DNA of 13,900 nucleotides. Origin: JBLNBU01 sp050260215. Lineage in GTDB: Bacteria > Pseudomonadota > Alphaproteobacteria > Rhodospirillales > Magnetospirillaceae. A model generated the notes under the pieces. That model was not told where the DNA came from, ran no database searches, and saw only the letters and a list, made by a program, of their open reading frames with translations. The DNA is taken from the NCBI GenBank assembly GCA_050260215.1, contig JBLNBU010000099.1:1-13900 (forward strand), in the 5' to 3' direction. The translations under genes were made by a program, and so were the position numbers. Positions 1 to 7,042 of the stretch are shown piece by piece (position 1 is the stretch's first letter; each line of letters opens with the position of its first letter).

Positions 1-417
1 GACCGCCGCCCGCATCAGCGCCTCGACAATCAAGCCTTTCGGTGGCGCGGTGAACTGCTGTCCCTGCCATGTCCAGACCCGGCAATCAACGGCACCCGAA
101 GCCACCAGGGTTCCGCAGGACTCGCAAACCGTCTCTTCCACCTGGGGCTGGATGTCCTGCCCGTTGATACGGATGGTCGGGGAGGATTCCAGCCGGTGTT
201 CAATGGCCATGTTCTCGGTTTCGACCAAGGTCCGCCGCACCTCGACTTCAATGCCCATGGCGCGTAACACCGGCACGGCATCGGCAAGAGCCTCATCCAG
301 CGCGGTGTCTGCCCCTTGGCAACGGGTGCAGACGTCGCGGTCGATGTAGAGCAGATCAACGGTCATCTTCCGGGGCGAGCAGCATGACGACGACGTAGCT
401 GTGCAGCACTGTGTCAT
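1..417 (-). CDS. DUF2703 family protein of the arsenic operon, 3' end cut by window edge
   Basis: The frame is open from the ATG at 417 down to base 1 (139 codons), so the C-terminus lies outside the window. I recognise the DUF2703 pattern: a strand resembling TVDLLYIDRDVCTRC followed by a helix rich in Ala/Leu/Glu, then SSPTIRING, which resembles a thioredoxin-like fold. Visible cysteines are C4-C5, C12-C13, C30xxC33, C98xxC101 and C112. The start at 417 is chosen because GGAGG lies just upstream; the internal ATG at 366 has no comparable site but would match the usual domain start. The start at 417 adds a Ser/Cys-rich tail with two Cys pairs. It is the last visible gene of the ars operon, 28 bp after arsA. 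DUF2703 proteins are often found beside ars genes; the biochemical role is unknown to me, and thiol or arsenite binding is an inference. Confidence 0.8.
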   Translation of the reverse strand, partial: MTQCCTATSSSCCSPRKMTVDLLYIDRDVCTRCQGADTALDEALADAVPVLRAMGIEVEVRRTLVETENMAIEHRLESSPTIRINGQDIQPQVEETVCESCGTLVASGAVDCRVWTWQGQQFTAPPKGLIVEALMRAAV

Positions 418-445
418 GGTTCCCTCCATTGGTTGTCTGGCGGTG

Positions 446-2155
446 TCATGCCCGCCAGGGGATCAAGGCGACTTTCCGTGCAAGGCCGTTCATAACCCGC
501 TGAATGAATGGGGCCTCATAGACGCCGCGTTCGGCCAACAACGGGTCCTTGGTGCCGCTGGCGAGGAGGCTCTGGTTGATCACCCAGGCATGGGGCGTAA
601 TGCCAGCACGGGCCAAGTCGTCCTGAAGCCTTTCAGCCTCGTGGACCGGCGTTGCCTCGGCCAGGGTGACGATGATCGCCCTGGTGTATTCCGGGTCGCG
701 CAGGCGCGGCAGCAGGGCGCGGACGGCTTCCGGCATGTCGGCCTGCGTGCGCAGCACCTCCCGGTGATACGCCTCAGCCGCATCAAGCAGAAGGATGGTG
801 TGGCCGGTGGGTGCTGTGTCGAGGATCACGAACCGATCCTGGCCCTGATCGACCGTCCTGGCGAAGGCACGGAACACCGCAATTTCCTCGGTGCAGGGCG
901 ACCGCAGGTCTTCCTCCAGCATCGCCCGCCCGGCAGTGTCCAGGCCGCTGCCAGCTTTCGCTAGCACCTCGTCACGATACGCGGCCACCTCATGCTCGGG
1001 GTCGATCCGCGTGACGGTCAGGCCGGGTACGCTGCTATCGACGGCGTAGGCAACATGGGCGGCAGGGTCGGTCGTGGACAGGGTGACCTTGTGGCCCTGC
1101 CGAGCCAGCATGACCGCGATGGAGGCGGCGATGGTGGTCTTGCCGACGCCGCCCTTGCCCATGGTCATGACGACGCCATGCCCGGCTGCGGCCATGTCCG
1201 CCACCAGGGTATCGAGATCACCGGGTAGGTCGATCTTGGGAAGGTTGCTGGCGGCCTTTGGCGCAGGCGCGGCAGCGGTGCGGCCCATGGCGCGCAGCGC
1301 ATCAAGCCCGACCGTCCCCTTGGGCAGAAATGGGGTTTCGGTTCGCGCAAGCGCCGCCAAACCGGAGGGCATGGCGGTGACGGCTTCCTTGCCACGGGCG
1401 GTCATGGCGTCGGCAATGCCATCGCCCGGCGTTGCCGCAACGAAGATGCCGTTCAGGGCCAGCCGGAGATTGCTGACGCCCAGTTCTGCCAGTTCCCCTC
1501 GGGTGCGGTCGGCCTCGCGGAGCGCCGAACGCTCCGGGCGGCTGACCAGGACCACCGTGGTGGTGGCCGAGTCCGACAACTGGGCGACGGTGGCGGCATA
1601 CAACGCCTTTTGCTTTTCCAGCCCGGCCAGCGGCCCAAGGCACGACGCTCCGCCGGTCGAGGACGCGATGAACTCGGTCCAGGCCGAGGGCAGCGTCAGG
1701 AGCCGGAGCGTATGGCCGGTGGGCGCGGTGTCGAAAATGACGTGATCGAATTCCGCCGTGGCACCGGGGTCGCCCAGCAGCTTGGCGAACTCGTCAAAGG
1801 CCGCAATCTCCACGGTGCAGGCACCGGAGAATTGCTCCTCCATGCTGGCGATGGCCGCTGCCGGAAGGATGCCACGGTAGGGGCCAACCATCCGCTCGCG
1901 GTAGTCGCGGGCGGCGGCTTCTGGGTCGATGTTCAGAGCGTAGAGGCTCGGCAGCCCGACAATGGGGGTCGGCTTGGACCCAAGCTGGGTGCCAAGTACC
2001 TCGTCCAGGTTGGACGCCGGGTCGGTGCTGACGATCAGGACCCGCTTCCCGCATTCGGCCAGCGCAAGGCTGGTCGCGCAGGAAAGCGAGGTCTTGCCCA
2101 CGCCGCCCTTGCCGGTGAAGAACGCATATCGGGTGGTGATCGTCGGCAGTGCCAT
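446..2155 (-). CDS. arsA: ArsA, arsenite-stimulated pump-driving ATPase
   Basis: This is a full-length two-half ArsA of 569 residues that couples ATP hydrolysis to arsenite export and should sit on the cytoplasmic face of the Acr3 exporter. Half A1 has a P-loop GKGGVGKT at 15-22 and the signature DTAPTGHT at 142-149. Half A2 has a second P-loop GKGGVGKT at 333-340 and DTAPTGHT at 446-453. Cysteines at 113 (GACTVEIA), 172 (ASCLGP) and 421 (SPCTEEIA) match the three metalloid-site cysteines known from the E. coli protein (C113, C172, C422). The frame stays open 51 codons upstream, but that part overlaps arsD and looks like shadow. I choose the ATG at 2155, which follows an AGGAGG ribosome site located at the arsD stop codon and leads directly into the first strand and P-loop. 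Translational coupling to arsD is likely. Confidence 0.96.
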   Translation of the reverse strand: MALPTITTRYAFFTGKGGVGKTSLSCATSLALAECGKRVLIVSTDPASNLDEVLGTQLGSKPTPIVGLPSLYALNIDPEAAARDYRERMVGPYRGILPAAAIASMEEQFSGACTVEIAAFDEFAKLLGDPGATAEFDHVIFDTAPTGHTLRLLTLPSAWTEFIASSTGGASCLGPLAGLEKQKALYAATVAQLSDSATTTVVLVSRPERSALREADRTRGELAELGVSNLRLALNGIFVAATPGDGIADAMTARGKEAVTAMPSGLAALARTETPFLPKGTVGLDALRAMGRTAAAPAPKAASNLPKIDLPGDLDTLVADMAAAGHGVVMTMGKGGVGKTTIAASIAVMLARQGHKVTLSTTDPAAHVAYAVDSSVPGLTVTRIDPEHEVAAYRDEVLAKAGSGLDTAGRAMLEEDLRSPCTEEIAVFRAFARTVDQGQDRFVILDTAPTGHTILLLDAAEAYHREVLRTQADMPEAVRALLPRLRDPEYTRAIIVTLAEATPVHEAERLQDDLARAGITPHAWVINQSLLASGTKDPLLAERGVYEAPFIQRVMNGLARKVALIPWRA

Positions 2156-2165
2156 GATGGCCTCC

Positions 2166-2531
2166 TCAGCAGCAGGACGAGCCGGAGCAGCAGGAGCCAC
2201 CCGCCTTAGCGGTGACCTTCGGCTTGGCGGTGCCCAGGCCCAGCTTGGCGGCCAGTTGGTCGCGGGTGAGATAGATGCCGGTGGAAACGATGTGGCCGTC
2301 GATGGCAATGATCGGCAGCCGGTCCATTCCGGCCTCCATTTCCTTCACCACTGCTGGGTTGGCGACGAACGCCTGCGGCTCGGTGCCCAGGTTGTAGCGC
2401 TGGACGGAAACGCCCTGTTCCTCGACCCACTTCAGGTCAGCGGCAAAAGCCACCAGGGCAGGGTCAACCTCGGGTCCGCACACACCCGTCGAGCAGCACA
2501 TGGCCGGATCGTAGACTTCAAGCTTGGTCAT
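2166..2531 (-). CDS. arsD: ArsD, arsenite metallochaperone / weak repressor
   Basis: The 121-residue product has the ArsD layout. The N-terminal arsenite site MCCSTGVC contains C12, C13 and C18, the three cysteines known to carry As(III) to ArsA. The middle (PIIAIDGHIVSTGIYLTRDQL) is the usual thioredoxin-like segment. The C-terminus ends in two vicinal pairs, C114-C115 and C120-C121, comparable with the C112-C113 and C119-C120 pairs of plasmid-encoded ArsD. The gene lies 9 bp after the acr3 stop, with an AGGAGGA site before its ATG, and its stop precedes the arsA start by 10 bp. It therefore completes the usual chaperone-ATPase pair. ArsD also has weak DNA-binding regulator activity in the family; nothing here allows that to be judged. 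Confidence 0.96.
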   Translation of the reverse strand: MTKLEVYDPAMCCSTGVCGPEVDPALVAFAADLKWVEEQGVSVQRYNLGTEPQAFVANPAVVKEMEAGMDRLPIIAIDGHIVSTGIYLTRDQLAAKLGLGTAKPKVTAKAGGSCCSGSSCC

Positions 2532-2540
2532 GATTTCCTC

Positions 2541-3611
2541 CTACGCTTTGGCTTCGTACCAGCCCTTGGACGCATTCACGATCTTCACCACGCTCAGCAT
2601 CACCGGCACCTCGATCAGCACGCCGACCACGGTTGCCAGGGCGGCACCCGATTGGAAGCCGAATAGGCTGATGGCAGCGGCCACGGCCAACTCGAAGAAG
2701 TTGCTGGCACCGATTAGGGCCGAAGGCCCGGCCACGCAATGGGCGACGCCCAGCTTCTTGTTGAGCAGGTAGGCGAGGCCCGAATTGAAATAGACCTGGA
2801 TGGTGATCGGCACCGCCAGCAACAGGATGACCAGCGGCTGGGCGATGATCTGCTCGCCCTGGAAGCCGAACAGCAGGACCAGGGTGGTCAGCAAAGCCAC
2901 CAGCGACAGCGGCCCCAGCTTGGCGAGCAGATTGGGCAACGCCTGCGGCCCACGGGCCAGCAATGCCTTGCGCCATACCTGCGACACGGCGACCGGCACC
3001 ACGATGTACAGCACCACCGACAGCAGCAAGGTGTCCCACGGCACGGTGATGGACGACAGGCCCAGCAGCAGGCCGACAAGGGGAGCGAAGGCCACCACCA
3101 TGATGGTGTCGTTGAGCGCCACCTGCGATAGGGTGAAGTGCGGCTCGCCATTGGTCAGGTTCGACCACACGAACACCATGGCGGTGCAAGGCGCGGCGGC
3201 CAGCAGGATCAGACCGGCGATGTAGCTGTCGATCTGGTCGGCAGGCAACAGCGGGCGGAACAGCGTCGAAACGAACACCCAGCCCAGCAGTGCCATGGAG
3301 AACGGCTTGACCGCCCAGTTGATGAACAGGGTGACGCCGATGCCCTTCCAGTGCTCCTTGACCTGATGCAGCGCGCCAAAGTCGATCTTCAGCAGCATGG
3401 GGATGATCATCAGCCAAATCAGCACCGCCACCGGCAGATTGACCTGGGCGACCTCCATGCCGCCGATGGCGTGGAACGGCGCAGGCAGGAAATGCCCAAG
3501 CGCCACGCCCGCGACGATGCACAGCGCCACCCAAACCGTCAGGTAACGCTCGAAGAACCCCATGGGGGAGTCACTGGCAGCCTTGGCCGCCACTTCACAC
3601 TGGGCGGACAT
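2541..3611 (-). CDS. acr3: Acr3-type arsenite efflux permease
   Basis: A 356-residue, strongly hydrophobic inner-membrane protein with about ten predicted membrane segments starting near residue 23, typical of the Acr3 family (bile/arsenite/riboflavin transporter superfamily). The family hallmark AAAPCTAMVFVWSNL is present with the essential cysteine at 142, and the conserved late glutamate is in VLIEVPVML (E334). LMIIPMLLKIDF and SNFFELAVAAAI are also typical of the family. It exports arsenite and, with ArsA present, is probably ATP-driven. The ATG at 3611 is preferred over an in-frame upstream start at 3641 because GGGGAGG lies 7 bp before it and the upstream extension overlaps arsC. It begins 1 bp after the arsC stop, so coupling is likely. 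Often named arsB in databases, but it is not related to the E. coli ArsB family. Confidence 0.95.
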   Translation of the reverse strand: MSAQCEVAAKAASDSPMGFFERYLTVWVALCIVAGVALGHFLPAPFHAIGGMEVAQVNLPVAVLIWLMIIPMLLKIDFGALHQVKEHWKGIGVTLFINWAVKPFSMALLGWVFVSTLFRPLLPADQIDSYIAGLILLAAAPCTAMVFVWSNLTNGEPHFTLSQVALNDTIMVVAFAPLVGLLLGLSSITVPWDTLLLSVVLYIVVPVAVSQVWRKALLARGPQALPNLLAKLGPLSLVALLTTLVLLFGFQGEQIIAQPLVILLLAVPITIQVYFNSGLAYLLNKKLGVAHCVAGPSALIGASNFFELAVAAAISLFGFQSGAALATVVGVLIEVPVMLSVVKIVNASKGWYEAKA

Positions 3612-3612
3612 A

Positions 3613-4071
3613 TCAGACCTCCCCGGCCCGCTCCGGGCCAACCTCGATCAGCTTGCGCACCTTGGCTTCGATCATGCCGTAGACCTCGCGGAACACGGCC
3701 AAGCGTTCCTCGTGGGTGCCCTGGGCATCGGCGGGGTCGGGGAAGCCGACATGCACCTTGCGCGGCACGCCCGGCCAAATCGGGCAGACTTCGCCCGCAG
3801 CGTTGTCGCAGACAGTGATCACGAGGTCCATTTGGGGCGCGTCCGGCAGGGCGAACTCGTCCCAGGACTTGGACCGCAGTCCTTCGACCGAATGCCCCTT
3901 TTCCTTGAGGATTTCGATGGAGAACGGGTTGACCTTGCCGGTGGGCTTGCTTCCGGCGCTGTACGCCTTCCACTTGCCGCCGCCGAGGTCGTTGATCAGG
4001 CATTCGGCCAGCACCGAACGGGCGCTGTTGCCGGTGCAAAGGACGAGGACATTGATGAGCTTGTCAGCCAT
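3613..4071 (-). CDS. arsC: ArsC, thioredoxin-type arsenate reductase (second copy in operon order)
   Basis: A 152-residue low-molecular-weight phosphatase-fold arsenate reductase. The P-loop CTGNSARS begins with the nucleophilic C12. The resolving cysteines are C88 and C96 in TVCDNAAGEVCP, the C82/C89-type relay of Staphylococcus ArsC, so reducing equivalents should come from thioredoxin. RSKSWDEF and FPDPAD are family-typical; the latter carries the general-acid aspartate. It reduces As(V) to As(III), the substrate of the Acr3 pump that follows 1 bp later. The start has AAGGA about 9 bp upstream. It lies 15 bp after a first arsC gene of similar sequence; the two differ most after residue 112, where this one has a basic helix and acidic tail. 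Confidence 0.95.
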   Translation of the reverse strand: MADKLINVLVLCTGNSARSVLAECLINDLGGGKWKAYSAGSKPTGKVNPFSIEILKEKGHSVEGLRSKSWDEFALPDAPQMDLVITVCDNAAGEVCPIWPGVPRKVHVGFPDPADAQGTHEERLAVFREVYGMIEAKVRKLIEVGPERAGEV

Positions 4072-4086
4072 GGTCGTTTCCTTCGA

Positions 4087-4587
4087 TCAGGCGTTGGTCT
4101 TGCCGATGTCGTCGAGGTGCTTTTGCAGCGACAGGCGGTCGAGCGAGCGGATCGGCAGGGCGGCGAAAATGTTGATGCGGTTGGCGAGCATGCGCATCAC
4201 CTCGCCGCAAAAAGCGGACTTCTCGACATCACTGCCCTTGAAGTCAGCCGGGTCGGGAACACCCCAATGAGCGGTCATCGGCTGCCCCGGCCAGACCGGG
4301 CAAACCTCACCAGCGGCGTTGTCGCAGACGGTGAAGACGAAATCCAACTCGGGTGCGCCGGGCTGGGCGAACTCGTCCCAGGACTTGGAGCGCAGTCCAT
4401 CGGTCGGATAATTGGTCTTCTTCAGCAGCGCCAGCACCGTGGGGTCGATGTGCCCCTTGGGATGGCTGCCTGCGCTGAACGCTGTGAACTTGCCGCTGAG
4501 ATCGCGGTTGAGGATGGCCTCGGCCATGATGCTGCGCGCCGAATTTCCGGTACACAGGAACAGCACGTTGTAGGTCTTCTCGCTCAT
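4087..4587 (-). CDS. arsC: ArsC, thioredoxin-type arsenate reductase (first copy in operon order)
   Basis: The 166-residue product has the same fold and catalytic set as the neighbouring arsC: P-loop CTGNSARS with C12, resolving C88 and C96 in TVCDNAAGEVCP, and VPDPAD with the general-acid aspartate. The C-terminal part differs (RINIFAALPIRSLD, then a helix ending KTNA) and matches a longer subgroup of proteobacterial ArsC proteins. The ATG at 4587 overlaps the arsR stop in an ATGA arrangement, so translation is coupled to arsR. All catalytic residues are intact in both copies, so neither looks like a decayed duplicate. Whether they differ in electron donor or affinity cannot be told from sequence. 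Confidence 0.95.
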   Translation of the reverse strand: MSEKTYNVLFLCTGNSARSIMAEAILNRDLSGKFTAFSAGSHPKGHIDPTVLALLKKTNYPTDGLRSKSWDEFAQPGAPELDFVFTVCDNAAGEVCPVWPGQPMTAHWGVPDPADFKGSDVEKSAFCGEVMRMLANRINIFAALPIRSLDRLSLQKHLDDIGKTNA

Positions 4588-5006
4588 GATGGTCCCCCAC
4601 AGCAGGTGGATGCCTCGGGAGCTTGAGCATTTGGACCTAACGCGGCGCGGCCCTGGTCGCAGAGAACCTGGAGCGGCAGCGCATTCACCAGGGCCAGCAC
4701 CCGCCGGTCCTCGGTCGTGGTAGGGCAGTCCTGGAGGGACGCCCGAACCAGCGCGAGAAACTGCGGCGCATAGGTGTTCAACTGGCGATCAGCCAGCCGA
4801 TAATAGACCCATTTGCCGTCCCGACGTTGTTGGAGCAGGCCAGCCGTTTTCAGCGCCGCCAGATGTTTGGAAATGGTGGCGGGTGCAAGGTCCATGACGG
4901 CGGTGATCTGGCAGACGCACAGTTCCCCGCCCTCAAGGAGCTTCATGATGCGGACCCGGCTGGGGTCCGCCACGGCTTTGGCTACGGTCTCGAATGTCTC
5001 AAGCAT
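4584..5006 (-). CDS. arsR: ArsR family arsenic-responsive repressor
   Basis: A 140-residue winged-helix repressor. The recognition part (about residues 34-57) includes APATISKHLAALKTAGLL, and the wing is RRDGKWVYYRL. ELCVCQI with C30 and C32 is the classical As(III)-binding site at the start of the DNA-binding helix region; binding of arsenite or antimonite should release the operator. The protein is longer than the common 100-120 residues and carries a C-terminal extension with C94, C116 and a terminal pair C135-C136, which may add a binding site. No strong ribosome site is seen before the ATG at 5006. It is the first gene of the ars operon, directly below the promoter and inverted repeat at 5021-5071. 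Confidence 0.95.
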   Translation of the reverse strand: MLETFETVAKAVADPSRVRIMKLLEGGELCVCQITAVMDLAPATISKHLAALKTAGLLQQRRDGKWVYYRLADRQLNTYAPQFLALVRASLQDCPTTTEDRRVLALVNALPLQVLCDQGRAALGPNAQAPEASTCCGGPS

Positions 5007-5020
5007 GGCTGGACGCTACG

Positions 5021-5046
5021 ATCATTTCGCTCATGGACAAAATGAT
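5021..5046. promoter_or_regulatory. putative ArsR operator (inverted repeat over the -10 box)
   Basis: ATCATTT (5021-5027) and AAATGAT (5040-5046) form a perfect 7-bp-arm inverted repeat with a 12-bp spacer. It covers part of the -10 box and the expected transcription start of the ars promoter, so a dimeric ArsR bound here would block RNA polymerase. ArsR family operators are typically AT-rich dyads of this kind with ATCA/TGAT ends. The remaining intergenic DNA up to 5149 shows no gene or clear terminator. Confidence 0.65.
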
Positions 5047-5071
5047 ACATTTGTGACGGCCATTGAGTCAA
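5042..5071 (-). promoter_or_regulatory. sigma70-like promoter of the ars operon
   Basis: On the minus strand TTGACT (5071-5066) and TATCAT (5047-5042) are separated by 18 bp, close to the sigma70 consensus. Transcription would start near 5035 and give a leader of about 30 nt to the arsR ATG. The placement before arsR and the overlap with an inverted repeat support it; the start site itself is inferred. Confidence 0.7.
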
Positions 5072-5149
5072 TCCGACGTAGGCAGCCCCCCGATGCGCCT
5101 TCGTGAAGACGATGGCGGGGGCGTCGATGCGACGAGATGCTATCTGTGG

Positions 5150-5782
5150 TTAGTCTAAGGGCGCTGTTTGGCTCTGAAGTGCCTCCCGCAGGCGAAGGCT
5201 CATGGCCGTCTCATAGCACTTCTGAATGAATGGCCCCAGTTTGCCGTGGGTTTGCCGATAGGCATCGTTGTCCGCAACGATTGGGCGAATGTCGCCGTCT
5301 CCAAGTTGTCCGATGTAGAGTAGCCATCCCACGAGATGCGGGGTGGTACGCACGCGCGAATGTCCGAGCGCCCGCTCACCAACCATCCGCGCGGTGCGGT
5401 CGTCGGTCATGAAACCGTTGCCGAGTTTGCGAGCAAGCGCCAGGGCTGCGACTTCGCCACGATGGAAATTCCGCAAGGAGCCGACATTGGCCAGCAAGTC
5501 GCGCAGGTCCTCTACGCCGACGCTGTAGGTGCTGAAATGCTGCCCAGCCTTGATCTCCGCCTCCAACGTCGAGCGCATGACCTGATCCGCAGCGGTTATC
5601 GTCCGGCGGGGCTTCGAGAGGCATTCGTAGCGAACGTATTCCGCAAGGACGAAGTGGCGGTTCTGTCGCTTCATCGCCAGGGTCAGGGTTCGACTGCACA
5701 GGATGTTCCATACCGAGCAGGTGTCGATGGCTGCAATTGTCGGGAATGACTGGAGCGCGTCATCGCGGGGGGCCTCAACCAT
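5150..5782 (-). CDS. PIN-domain protein, probable toxin or RNase partner of the upstream HTH-protease
   Basis: The 210-residue product shows a PIN-like acidic set: D20 in AAIDTCSVWNIL, E53 in YVRYECL, E110 in RGEVAALALARKLG, and D127/D128 in FMTDDRTARMV. This is the usual order of metal-binding acids in PIN ribonucleases, and the GEVAALALA...TDDRTAR block is especially typical. The C-terminal 60 residues extend beyond a minimal PIN domain (about 130-150 aa). The ATG lies inside the end of the upstream gene (8-bp overlap, 5775-5782), so the two are translated together. PIN proteins in such pairs are usually toxins cutting tRNA, rRNA or mRNA; toxicity and target here are inference. An alternative is a defence nuclease controlled by the protease. 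Confidence 0.8.
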   Translation of the reverse strand: MVEAPRDDALQSFPTIAAIDTCSVWNILCSRTLTLAMKRQNRHFVLAEYVRYECLSKPRRTITAADQVMRSTLEAEIKAGQHFSTYSVGVEDLRDLLANVGSLRNFHRGEVAALALARKLGNGFMTDDRTARMVGERALGHSRVRTTPHLVGWLLYIGQLGDGDIRPIVADNDAYRQTHGKLGPFIQKCYETAMSLRLREALQSQTAPLD

Positions 5783-6929
5783 GACCCACCCTCATGCCGA
5801 AGAGACCGGCGAGTTCACCTACCTCTGCGGGTTCGACTAGAAGCATGTCGGCGAGTTTGGCGAGCGAAATCAGACCTCGGTAATGCGCTTCAAAGGCTTG
5901 GTGGACGTATTGGGCGTGCAGCCCCGTTTCTAGCAGCGTTTCCAGTCGTTCTTTTTGGCGGGGAGTATGGACGCCCATGAGTTCTGGTTCCTGCTTCTCA
6001 GGCAGGCGCAATCCCGCTCCTCGGAGTGTGTTCAATGTCTCGTTATCAAGAACGCGGTCGCGGCGGAGGGCTGAGAGGACGGCTGGAATGGACACAAACA
6101 TCCGATCCGCAGCCTCGATCACCTTTTCGGGGCGACGCCATTGATCGGGGGAGCCGAACATTCGGATTAGGTCGGGTGGCATCAGAAAGCATGACGCGAA
6201 GACGTTGGCGCGGATTTCGTGCAGGTCCGGGCTGCTTCCGTCACTTTGGTCGGAAACATTGTAGGCGCGGTCGGTGTCCATGAGCGCGTGGCCTGCCTCG
6301 TGGGCTGCGCTGAACCGCTGCCGGTACTTGTCTTCCGCATAGTTGATGAGGATGCACGGCCCAGCTTCTGGATGGCGCACGAACAGGCCCGAGATCGGAG
6401 ACGCCGGAAGAGAACGCCGGAACACCCGTAATCCGGCCTTGCGGAGCCAATCAAATATGTCGGGGATCACGCCGTTGGGTTCTAACTGATGATGTGCGCG
6501 AAACTGCTCGGCGCATTGAACGCCATGATCCTTGAACATTCTCCCGCGAGGCGCGAACTGGAAGCCATGGTCGCTGTGGCGCTGGCTGAGCATCTCCTCC
6601 AGAATTGCTTGGGATTTGCATAGGTGCAGGAATTCGGCGATAGCGTGTCGATCCGATGCGGCCAATCGCCCACCTTCCGACCGCAGAAGGAGTTCGACGT
6701 TTTCATCGGGGTTCTCGGCGTCGTCCTCAATAAGCCAGGGGAACTCGCACTTGAAGTAATCGGCGAGGATGAGGACCTGATCCCCGCTCGGCGTCATTCC
6801 TCCTTCCTCCAGCGTCTGAAGAACGTGTGGTGCCATGCCGGTTTGCTGCGCCACCGCCTCCAGCGTATCGCCGAAGGATGCGCGCAACCCTCGGAGCTTT
6901 TTGGCAAAGCCGTGCGTCGTGAAAGCCAC
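5775..6929 (-). CDS. HTH domain plus ImmA/IrrE-type Zn metallopeptidase
   Basis: A 384-residue fusion protein. Residues about 8-65 form an XRE-like HTH (GDTLEAVAQQTGMAPHVLQTLEEGG...DQVLILADYF). Residues about 150-260 hold a peptidase of the ImmA/IrrE (M78, COG2856) family: HEAGH at 210-214 supplies two zinc ligands and the catalytic Glu, and E238 in HEIRANVFASCFLMP supplies the third ligand. The C-terminal 120 residues are helical and unassigned. The start is a GTG at 6929 with GGAGG 6 bp upstream; it leads straight into the HTH. The last 8 bp overlap the PIN gene. Family knowledge suggests a repressor or antitoxin that senses stress and cleaves a regulator or itself; its role as regulator of the PIN protein is inferred from the overlap. 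Confidence 0.88.
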   Translation of the reverse strand: MAFTTHGFAKKLRGLRASFGDTLEAVAQQTGMAPHVLQTLEEGGMTPSGDQVLILADYFKCEFPWLIEDDAENPDENVELLLRSEGGRLAASDRHAIAEFLHLCKSQAILEEMLSQRHSDHGFQFAPRGRMFKDHGVQCAEQFRAHHQLEPNGVIPDIFDWLRKAGLRVFRRSLPASPISGLFVRHPEAGPCILINYAEDKYRQRFSAAHEAGHALMDTDRAYNVSDQSDGSSPDLHEIRANVFASCFLMPPDLIRMFGSPDQWRRPEKVIEAADRMFVSIPAVLSALRRDRVLDNETLNTLRGAGLRLPEKQEPELMGVHTPRQKERLETLLETGLHAQYVHQAFEAHYRGLISLAKLADMLLVEPAEVGELAGLFGMRVGHG

Positions 6930-7008
6930 GCCGTCCTCCAGTAGGTGTAATTATCGGAAGTTGCAGATTCTCCCACGGGACGGTCAACAGCTTCCTCTAA
7001 AATGTGCT

Positions 7009-7025
7009 TTTCGCATGTTGCGAAA
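7009..7025. promoter_or_regulatory. perfect inverted repeat between two modules; operator or weak terminator
   Basis: TTTCGCA-TGT-TGCGAAA is a perfect dyad with 7-bp arms and a 3-bp centre. It lies 18 bp after the DUF4145 stop and about 80 bp before the GTG of the HTH-peptidase gene. The compact symmetry suits an HTH dimer site for autoregulation. As a terminator it would be poor: the stem is short and AT-containing and the following minus-strand bases are not a T-run. No convincing -35/-10 pair was found next to it. Confidence 0.45.
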
Positions 7026-7042
7026 TTGGGTTGTTAGGAGCT

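Noticed and set aside
30..359. Short frames on both strands at the left edge
   Set aside because: The DUF2703 frame, open to the edge, explains this DNA; the others have no family features.
3562..4626. 354-codon plus-strand frame opposite the arsC genes
   Set aside because: It is the antisense shadow of conserved arsC coding sequence, a usual artefact in high-G+C DNA.
5081..5130. G/C-run pairing between the PIN stop and the ars promoter as a terminator
   Set aside because: GCCCCC and GGGGGC can pair only with large internal mismatches and no T-run follows.
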